DNA from: Desulfobacteraceae bacterium
GTDB lineage: Bacteria > Desulfobacterota > Desulfobacteria > Desulfobacterales > Desulfosalsimonadaceae
Direction: 5' to 3'
Assembly (NCBI GenBank): GCA_011389605.1
Contig: JAABTZ010000024.1
Coordinates: 1-14,332 of the forward strand
Length of the DNA stretch: 14,332 nucleotides
Part shown: positions 7,124 through 12,817 of the stretch, piece by piece
Layout: each line of letters starts with the position of its first letter
How positions within the stretch are numbered: position 1 is the stretch's first letter
Program-made: the position numbers and the translations under genes
Notes under the pieces: generated by a model
Database searches by the model: none
What the model saw: only the letters and a program-made list of their open reading frames with translations
What the model was told of the DNA's origin: nothing

Positions 7124-8047
7124 TTGAAGCTAAAGTCGGATATCTCTGATATGGCGGCTGATTTCACCAACCGATATCTTGATTTGCTCAATGCACAGTT
7201 GCCCAAGACTCAACGGACCTACGGATTTGAATTTGAGTTTTTGCCCGACCGGCCTCTTAATGCCGGAGACCTTGCTGAAGTGGAAGCGCATTTGAGCAAG
7301 TCGGGTAAATACTGCAATGGCGCGGTTTTTTTTGAAAACGGGACGTGTGTTGCCTTTGAACCCGGAGGACAGATCGAGTTTTGCAGCCCCCCCCTGATGC
7401 CGGATGACTCCGCGGGTTTTGATGAGCTTGTGGAATTTATGCAGCGGATAAATGCGGGCATCAGTTCAGATCTGGGCATAACCTATCTGCCTAAAGGATA
7501 TATTCCCGGCCGCAGGGACGCCCCATTGTGCCTCAGCTCCCGGCGGTATGTCAATCTTCACAGGCGCCTGGCAAAAAGCGGTACCCGGGGCCACGAAATG
7601 ATGAAAGCAACGGCATCCATCCATTTACACGTGGCAATCTGCAGCATTAAAGAGATTCTTCCGCTGTTTTTCCGAATCTGCGCTCTGGCCGGAGATCCGT
7701 TGTTTGCAATGTCGCCTGAGCGGCGGGATATATGGAACAACACAGATCCAAGCCGCTGCGGCATGCCTCCCTGCTGCGAAGAGTCACTGGAAGGGGCAGC
7801 CGAATTAATAGAAAGGCTGGTTCGATACGGGTGTTACGCAGTGGTGCTAGGTGAGGAAGTGCCTTTTTACAAGGCTTCTGACATTTCGTTTGATTCTTTT
7901 TTGTATCATATGACTACAATTTTTACGGATGTTCGCTTTAACCTGAAGGGCACTACCCTGGAACTGCGCACACTCGACAGCATGCCAATGGAGGCATTCA
8001 GGTTACGCTGGGAGCGGTTTATGGAAAAAACATCCGAAATTTATTAG
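7124..8047 (+). CDS. Compact glutamate-cysteine ligase-like (GCS2/EgtA-type) enzyme
   Basis: Resembles plant/proteobacterial glutamate-cysteine ligases, ATP-dependent enzymes that join the gamma-carboxyl of glutamate to an amine. Motifs in order: YGFEFEF (33-39), FEPGGQIEF (78-86), LPKGYIPGR (122-130), MMKATASIHLHV (159-170), IWNNTDPSRCGMP (203-215), TTIFTDVRFN (264-273) and LELRTLDSMP (279-288). They match family blocks I recall such as LEPGGQFELSG, HIWTDTDPDR and HLTTIFPEVR. At 307 residues it is much shorter than the usual ~430-460 and seems to stop soon after the last core motif. It has ten cysteines. The start is a TTG four bases after GGAGG (7115-7119); the next ATG (7151) lacks a ribosome site. 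It sits between asnB and a glutaredoxin, and no glutathione synthetase is present. The true substrate is unknown. Confidence 0.8.
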   Translation: MKLKSDISDMAADFTNRYLDLLNAQLPKTQRTYGFEFEFLPDRPLNAGDLAEVEAHLSKSGKYCNGAVFFENGTCVAFEPGGQIEFCSPPLMPDDSAGFDELVEFMQRINAGISSDLGITYLPKGYIPGRRDAPLCLSSRRYVNLHRRLAKSGTRGHEMMKATASIHLHVAICSIKEILPLFFRICALAGDPLFAMSPERRDIWNNTDPSRCGMPPCCEESLEGAAELIERLVRYGCYAVVLGEEVPFYKASDISFDSFLYHMTTIFTDVRFNLKGTTLELRTLDSMPMEAFRLRWERFMEKTSEIY

Positions 8048-8085
8048 TCATGCCTGTATCTTTAGAGATAAAAGGAGAAAAAACA

Positions 8086-8343
8086 ATGGCATTTATTGAA
8101 ATTTACAGTACAGGTGTCTGTCCATATTGCAAAATGGCAAAATCCTTGCTGGATAAAAAGGGCGTTGGATTTACTGAAATTATGGTAGATAATGATCCAT
8201 CCCTCATGCAGGAGGCAATTAAACGAAGCGGGGGGCGAAGGACAGTGCCCCAGATTTTTATTGATGATAAACACGTGGGCGGATATGATGAGTTAAACGA
8301 TCTGGACCGGCAGGGGAGGCTGGATCCGCTGCTGGGCCAGTAG
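8086..8343 (+). CDS. grxC: Glutaredoxin, class I CPYC type (GrxC-like)
   Basis: An 85-residue thioredoxin-fold redox protein, close in size to E. coli Grx3 (83). The dithiol active site CPYC is at 12-15. The cis-proline motif RRTVPQIFI and the following HVGGYDEL shape the thiol (glutathione) site, and the C-terminal RLDPLL matches GrxC. I start at ATG 8086 because AAAAGGAG precedes it and MAFIEIYS begins the first strand; an upstream in-frame ATG at 8050 would add 12 residues with no strand character. It follows the GCS-like ligase by 38 bases and is probably co-transcribed. Classical glutaredoxins are reduced by glutathione, so its partner in this organism is an open question. Confidence 0.92.
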   Translation: MAFIEIYSTGVCPYCKMAKSLLDKKGVGFTEIMVDNDPSLMQEAIKRSGGRRTVPQIFIDDKHVGGYDELNDLDRQGRLDPLLGQ

Positions 8344-8411
8344 CCGGGTTTAAGCAGAAAGTTTGCAAACGTGGCGATTGGCTTTTAATTTTGGATGCAT
8401 GGGATATTTTT

Positions 8412-8765
8412 ATGACCTTTGATAACAGCAGTCATCGAAAAAATACCCGTACCCAGGTGTGGCCGGACGTGAAAGCCACATTGAAAATGACAGATCCCCA
8501 TACCTCCAGCCGGAAGGCTATGACTTTCGAGGGCCGCGTTGGCGACCTTGGAGGCCTGGGCATGTTTTTTATTACCCGTGAAAACGTGCCTGTTCCGGCA
8601 AAGGCGGAGATTTCAATTGACTTTAACCTAGGCAAAAAGGCCGATATGGTGCTTTCAGCCCGCGGGGAAACCGTGCGCAGTACTTCTGAAGGGGTGGGTA
8701 TCAAGTTTAGCTCAATTGATATGGCGCATCTGCAAAAATGCATCCTGGAAAGAATGAACCGATAG
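8412..8765 (+). CDS. PilZ-domain-like protein, degenerate second motif
   Basis: A 117-residue protein resembling single-domain PilZ proteins, which bind cyclic di-GMP and act as small regulatory adaptors. RKNTR (9-13) fits the RxxxR motif. DLGGLGMFF (45-53) sits where [D/N]xSxxG is expected, but glycine replaces the serine. The beta-strand pattern ending in GVGIKFSSID (near residues 95-104) is typical of the PilZ barrel. I prefer ATG 8412; an in-frame TTG at 8391 would add seven residues. A weak promoter-like pair, TTGCAA (8363) and TAATTT (8386) spaced by 17 bases, lies just before 8412 and would exclude the TTG start. It comes 68 bases after glutaredoxin, so membership of that operon is uncertain. 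Cyclic di-GMP binding may be lost or altered. Confidence 0.7.
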   Translation: MTFDNSSHRKNTRTQVWPDVKATLKMTDPHTSSRKAMTFEGRVGDLGGLGMFFITRENVPVPAKAEISIDFNLGKKADMVLSARGETVRSTSEGVGIKFSSIDMAHLQKCILERMNR

Positions 8766-8801
8766 ATCCAAATTGACCTGAAATCCTTTCCGGGAAAACG
8801 G

Positions 8802-8990
8802 TTATTTTTTTGATGTTTTTTTTGAGCGGCAGCCGTCTAATGCCACTGCAAGCCTCCAGGGAAATGTTACTGCAAATTCCAGGACAAACCCAAGGGGAGC
8901 AAGGATAAATATAAGGGGCAGCCTTACAAGCCAGAAATGAATGGCCCTGATCCACTTTTTTCTTTTTGAGGCAAGCTCGTTTTTTTTCAT
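8802..8990 (-). CDS. Possible small cationic membrane protein
   Basis: A 62-residue reading frame on the minus strand in the 336-base gap 8766-9101. The predicted protein has a basic start (KKNELASKRKKWIR), one hydrophobic stretch (about residues 18-43, WLVRLPLIFILAPLGFVLEF and on) and a basic tail ending SKKTSKK. That topology looks like a real single-pass membrane protein more than a random frame. No good Shine-Dalgarno precedes the ATG at 8990, and I do not recognise a family. It converges on the PilZ-like gene and diverges from the MFS gene. Apart from it, the gap holds only a short weak stem (CCGGGAAAACGG, near 8791) followed by a T run. Confidence 0.4.
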   Translation of the reverse strand: MKKNELASKRKKWIRAIHFWLVRLPLIFILAPLGFVLEFAVTFPWRLAVALDGCRSKKTSKK

Positions 8991-9101
8991 GTGCGGATCA
9001 TATACCGGTTAAAGGGTTGATGTCCAGTCTGAATTCCATCTTTGCAGCCTTATTGCGCCTGCAGAAGCGGCTTTGTCATTAGCCGCCGGGAGAAGCCGGG
9101 A

Positions 9102-10391
9102 ATGCATATAAAACCAGGTTATTCCGTGTTCTGGGGCGTGGGTTCGTTTCAGGCTCTTGCAATGTTTCGCAGGGGCTTGTTTTATACATACCTGTCAATC
9201 TATCTTCGTTATTACCTTGATCTCTCAGTTACCGAGACCACCTTGTTTGCCACCTTGCCTATGCTGGCAAACATTATTGCCCAGACCTTTCTCTGGGGCC
9301 GTCTTTCGGACCGGCTCCAGCTTCGGCGTACTCTGATCTTATGGGGAGAATTATCAGGGGCGGTCGGGACTGTTCTGATCTGGGCCTTCCACGTAATGGC
9401 CCCTTCAGCCCATCAGGCCGGCTATGTCATTATCCTGGGCCTGACAGTGGTGGAGGCCTTCTGGGCCATGAGCAATATCGGCTGGAGTGCACTTATTTCC
9501 GATCTTTATCCGGAACAGAAAAGAAACGAGGTGCAGGGACGGCTGGCAAGCGTTGGCGGAATAGGCCGGCTGCTGGGAATCTGGATCGGGGGTCAGCTCT
9601 ATGACGGCCTTGGCGCCATGTACGAGGGCTGGGGGTTTGAGTCCGGTATTTTGTTTTTTGTTGCCGCGGCCGTAATGCTTATCGCCATTGTGCCTGTTTT
9701 GTTTCTTCCGGAAGGTGGCACCAAAAGCGATGCAATGCCTGATGTTGACTGCGGGCCGGAATGCATGTCTGAATCCATGCGCCTTTACGTGGTTTTTCTT
9801 GCCGGCATGACCCTGATTAATTTTGGACGCAACTGTGTTGCCACCATCCAGTCCCAGTATTTGTTTTTGGAATCAGGATTTGCCGTAAACAGTGAAATGC
9901 TAAGCTACATTGTCAATACCGAATCGGTTGCCATAGTGATTCTGGGTCTTTTTTCAGGCTATATCGGCAGGAGAATCGGAAACGGCAGGGCTGTGTGTGT
10001 CGGCACCCTGGCTTCAGTGGCTTATCTGCTGCTTTTTATCTTCTCCGATCACATATACCTGATTTTTGCCGCAAGCTTTCTGCGGGGCACAGGTGATGTG
10101 ATGATTCTTGCCGCATCCTATGCCATGGCATCGGTGCTCATTCCCCCTGAGCGCAGGGGACGGCTGTTTGGTTATTTCAACGCCACTTTGTTTTTGTCCT
10201 GGGGCGTTGCGGGCACTCTTATTGCCGGACCGGTGGTCGATACAATGGAATTGCTCGGGTTTGCACCTATTGTGGCCTATAGATCAGCATATGTTGCTGC
10301 TCTGGCCATGACCCTGAGCGGGCTGGCCATTCAGCTTATACTGGTTTTTATATTAATGCCCAAAGCCGGCATAAAAAAAGTGATCGTGTAA
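9102..10391 (+). CDS. Major facilitator superfamily transporter
   Basis: A 429-residue integral membrane permease of the MFS type with many hydrophobic segments (about 11-12 helices by eye). The loop-2/3 signature appears as GRLSDRLQLRR, about residues 66-76. A matching loop between helices 8 and 9 reads SGYIGRRIGNGR, and a loop after helix 4 has LYPEQKRNEVQGRL. The substrate cannot be read from sequence. I begin at ATG 9102 (MHIKPGYSVFWGVG) because GGGAG lies ~10 bases upstream; an in-frame TTG at 9042 would add 20 residues of polar, cysteine-rich sequence unlike an MFS N terminus. The CNT carrier follows after 19 bases, so the two are probably co-transcribed. Drug or metabolite export and nutrient uptake are both possible. 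Confidence 0.85.
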   Translation: MHIKPGYSVFWGVGSFQALAMFRRGLFYTYLSIYLRYYLDLSVTETTLFATLPMLANIIAQTFLWGRLSDRLQLRRTLILWGELSGAVGTVLIWAFHVMAPSAHQAGYVIILGLTVVEAFWAMSNIGWSALISDLYPEQKRNEVQGRLASVGGIGRLLGIWIGGQLYDGLGAMYEGWGFESGILFFVAAAVMLIAIVPVLFLPEGGTKSDAMPDVDCGPECMSESMRLYVVFLAGMTLINFGRNCVATIQSQYLFLESGFAVNSEMLSYIVNTESVAIVILGLFSGYIGRRIGNGRAVCVGTLASVAYLLLFIFSDHIYLIFAASFLRGTGDVMILAASYAMASVLIPPERRGRLFGYFNATLFLSWGVAGTLIAGPVVDTMELLGFAPIVAYRSAYVAALAMTLSGLAIQLILVFILMPKAGIKKVIV

Positions 10392-10410
10392 TCCCGGCAG
10401 GAGAAAGAAT

Positions 10411-11652
10411 ATGATAGCAAGAAGCATTGTCGGTTTTTTTATGTTTGTGCTTATTGCCTGGATTCTGAGTGAAAACCGCCGCAGGTTTCCCGTGCGTATC
10501 GTTGCAGCAGGCCTGGGGCTTCAGGTTGCCCTGGGACTTGTGCTTTTAAAACTTCCCTATTGCGCACAAGTTTTTGCCGGCTTAAACCGGGGGGTTATTG
10601 CCCTTCAGGAAGCAACCAGTGCAGGGACCGAATTTGTTTTCGGATATCTTGGCGGGGGCAAGGCTCCTTTTGAAATCAAAGATGTTGAGGCAACATTTAT
10701 TCTGGCCTTCCAGGCTCTTCCCCTGGTATTGGTTATAAGCGCCCTGTCTGCAGTGTTTTTCTACTGGAGGATTCTTCCGAAAATTGTTTCCGGCTTTTCC
10801 TTTATCCTGGAAAAAACCATGTGCCTTGGCGGAGCAGAGGGCCTGGGAGTTTCAGCCAATATATTTGTGGGCATGGTGGAATCCCCCCTGCTTATCCGGC
10901 CTTATGTTGAAAAGCTTACACGCAGCGAGTTGTTTGCCATAATGACTTCTGGCATGGCAACCATTGCCGGTACCATGATGGTGGTTTATGCAGGCATTCT
11001 TTCGGACCTGGTCCCCAATGTAATGGGTCACATTCTGACTGCTTCCATTATCAGCGCACCAGCGGCCATCGTGATAGCAAAAGTCATGGTACCTGAAACC
11101 GGCGAGCTGACAGGTGCAAGTCTTCATGCCCCAAGCCAGGCATGCGGTGCCATGGACGCACTTACCCGGGGAACTCTGCAGGGAATGGAGCTGCTTATAA
11201 ATATTGTTGCAATGATTATCGTTCTGGTGGCCATTGTCAGTCTGGTCAACATGGGCCTGGGGCTGTTTCCGGAAGTCAAAGGCCATTCCCTGACTCTTCA
11301 GCGTGTTCTGGGATGGTTGCTTTCCCCGGTGGTCTGGATGATGGGGGTTTCCTGGGCGGAGGCGCAAACCGCGGCAACACTTCTTGGCACCAAAACCGTT
11401 TTAAATGAAATGATAGCATATGTGCACATGAGCAGGCTGGATCCGGGCCTGTTGAGTCCAAGGACCAATTTGATCATGTCATATGCATTGTGTGGATTTG
11501 CCAACCCTGGAAGCCTTGGAATTATGATCGGAGGTCTGGGTGGCATTGCTCCGGGGCGGCGCAATGAGATCGCCTCCCTGGGCCTACGCTCGATTATCGC
11601 CGGCACGCTTGCAACCTGCATGACCGGAACTGTGGCCGGGTTTCTGTGGTAA
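10411..11652 (+). CDS. nupC: Concentrative nucleoside transporter (CNT/NupC family)
   Basis: An ion-coupled nucleoside importer of the inner membrane, 413 residues, near the ~400-420 of bacterial CNTs. NIFVG (150-154) and ESPLLIRPY (157-165) form the first re-entrant hairpin. GMATIAGTMMVVYAG (181-195), GTKTVLNEMIAY (326-337), CGFANPGSLGI (361-371) and APGRRNEIASLGLR (380-393) follow in the expected order. The ribose-side residues known from the Vibrio carrier seem conserved (Glu333, Asn365, Ser368). The base-contacting Gln-Thr of GQTE is replaced by Met155-Val156, giving GMVE. Specificity may therefore differ from ordinary uridine carriers. AGGAG precedes the ATG. It shares a unit with the MFS gene 19 bases upstream; pdxA follows after 128 bases with its own promoter. 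Confidence 0.9.
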   Translation: MIARSIVGFFMFVLIAWILSENRRRFPVRIVAAGLGLQVALGLVLLKLPYCAQVFAGLNRGVIALQEATSAGTEFVFGYLGGGKAPFEIKDVEATFILAFQALPLVLVISALSAVFFYWRILPKIVSGFSFILEKTMCLGGAEGLGVSANIFVGMVESPLLIRPYVEKLTRSELFAIMTSGMATIAGTMMVVYAGILSDLVPNVMGHILTASIISAPAAIVIAKVMVPETGELTGASLHAPSQACGAMDALTRGTLQGMELLINIVAMIIVLVAIVSLVNMGLGLFPEVKGHSLTLQRVLGWLLSPVVWMMGVSWAEAQTAATLLGTKTVLNEMIAYVHMSRLDPGLLSPRTNLIMSYALCGFANPGSLGIMIGGLGGIAPGRRNEIASLGLRSIIAGTLATCMTGTVAGFLW

Positions 11653-11653
11653 A

Positions 11654-11686
11654 TTAGACGGCGCCGTAAAAAGTTCAATATCAAGG
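11654..11686 (-). repeat. Solo family A arm
   Basis: Directly after the CNT stop codon lies TTAGACGGCGCCGTAAAAAG and on to TCAAGG. It matches the reverse complement of the right part of family A copy 1 (the stretch reading TTAGACGGCTTTGTAAAAAG on the minus strand) at 29 of 33 positions. The central hairpin and the other arm are missing, so this is a fragment or an independent short copy. Confidence 0.65.
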
Positions 11687-11701
11687 AGACTTTTTTGCCT
11701 G

Positions 11702-11730
11702 TTGTTATGCCCGGGGGTTTTTGGTATATT
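11702..11730 (+). promoter_or_regulatory. Candidate sigma70-type promoter for pdxA-uvrA
   Basis: TTGTTA (11702-11707, 4 of 6 to TTGACA), a 17-base spacer, and TATATT (11725-11730, 5 of 6 to TATAAT). It is 50 bases before the pdxA start, after the solo family A arm. Spacing and -10 quality make this the best promoter candidate in the window; it is untested. Confidence 0.5.
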
Positions 11731-11780
11731 CTTCAGTTTGAAAATTTGAAAAATTTATTCAAAGCTTCCGGGAGTTTAGA

Positions 11781-12809
11781 ATGAAAAGTGAAAAAAGGCC
11801 CCTTATCGGCATTACCATGGGAGATCCCGTGGGTGTGGGCCCTGAGATTATCTGCAAGGCCCTTAATAATGAAAAGATTTATAACTGTGCCCGGCCCCTG
11901 GTAATAGGAGATGCAGGCATCCTGGAGATGGCCGCTGGCATTGCCGATGCAGGGCTTAAAATCCAGGCTATTGAAGAGCCCCCCATGGCTGCCTATGAAA
12001 CCGGCATGGTCAATGTGATAAGAAAATCAGAGCTTCCCTGTGACACTCATAAATGGGGGCAGCCGTCCATGGAAACAGGACAGGCCATGATAGACTATAT
12101 AAAGGCCGGTATTGAAATGGCAAAGATTGGAATGATCAACGCTCTGGTAACAGCCCCGATCAACAAGGCGGCAATGAAGCTTGCAGGCGGCATGCATCCC
12201 GGACACACGGAAATTCTGGCACAACAGACAAAAACAGAAAATTATGCCATGATGATGGCGGGAAAACATTTAAGGGTTGTGCTTACAACCATTCATATAC
12301 CCTTGCGCGATGTTGCCGAAGCCCTGGATGAAGGCAGCATTTATTCCATGATCCGCCTGACCCATGAGGCGTTGAAATTCCGGTTTAAAATCTCTGAGCC
12401 AAGGATTGCAGTGGCCGGATTAAATCCCCATGCCGGAGAAGATGAAATGTTTGGCCATGAAGAGGTTTGCCTGATCCGGCCTGCCATTTCCCGTGCGGTT
12501 TCAGAAGGCATTGGTGCAACAGGGCCGCATCCGCCAGACACGGTTTTTTATCATGCAAGAGCAGGGGCATATGATTCAGTGGTCTGCATGTACCATGACC
12601 AGGGCCTTATTCCTTTTAAGCTTGTCCATTTTCATGACGGGGTCAACACCACTCTCGGGCTTCCCATTATCCGTACTTCCGTGGATCACGGCACTGCATA
12701 TGACATTGCCGGAAAAGGTATCGCAGACCCAGGCAGCCTCATGGCGGCCATTGAAATGGCGGCTGAACATGCCGGCAGGATAACTCAACCCGTTTTGACT
12801 TCAGCCTGA
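11781..12809 (+). CDS. pdxA: 4-hydroxythreonine-4-phosphate dehydrogenase PdxA
   Basis: An NAD-dependent, metal-requiring dehydrogenase of pyridoxal 5'-phosphate synthesis (DXP-dependent route). It oxidises 4-phosphohydroxy-L-threonine, and the product goes to PdxJ. The 342 residues include the N-terminal ITMGDPVGVGPEI (11-23), HPGHTEILA (139-147), IHIPLRDV (171-178), LNPHAGEDEMFGHEE (214-228) and MYHDQGLIPFK (270-280). His172, His217 and His272 are the expected metal ligands, shifted by six from E. coli numbering. TSVDHGTAYDIAGKG (299-313) completes the family pattern. GGGAG lies about 8 bases before the ATG. uvrA begins eight bases after the stop codon, suggesting co-transcription. A PdxA2-type 4-phospho-threonate dehydrogenase is an alternative, but the context gives no hint of that pathway. 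Confidence 0.92.
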   Translation: MKSEKRPLIGITMGDPVGVGPEIICKALNNEKIYNCARPLVIGDAGILEMAAGIADAGLKIQAIEEPPMAAYETGMVNVIRKSELPCDTHKWGQPSMETGQAMIDYIKAGIEMAKIGMINALVTAPINKAAMKLAGGMHPGHTEILAQQTKTENYAMMMAGKHLRVVLTTIHIPLRDVAEALDEGSIYSMIRLTHEALKFRFKISEPRIAVAGLNPHAGEDEMFGHEEVCLIRPAISRAVSEGIGATGPHPPDTVFYHARAGAYDSVVCMYHDQGLIPFKLVHFHDGVNTTLGLPIIRTSVDHGTAYDIAGKGIADPGSLMAAIEMAAEHAGRITQPVLTSA

Positions 12810-12817
12810 AGCAATTG

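Noticed and set aside
8707..8955. An 82-residue minus-strand frame overlapping the small membrane protein and the PilZ-like gene end
   Set aside because: It competes with the 62-residue frame, overlaps the PilZ-like gene and has no coherent hydrophobic or domain pattern.
10852..11367. A 171-residue minus-strand frame inside the CNT gene
   Set aside because: Antisense to conserved membrane helices; low-complexity His/Asn/Gln composition typical of a shadow frame.
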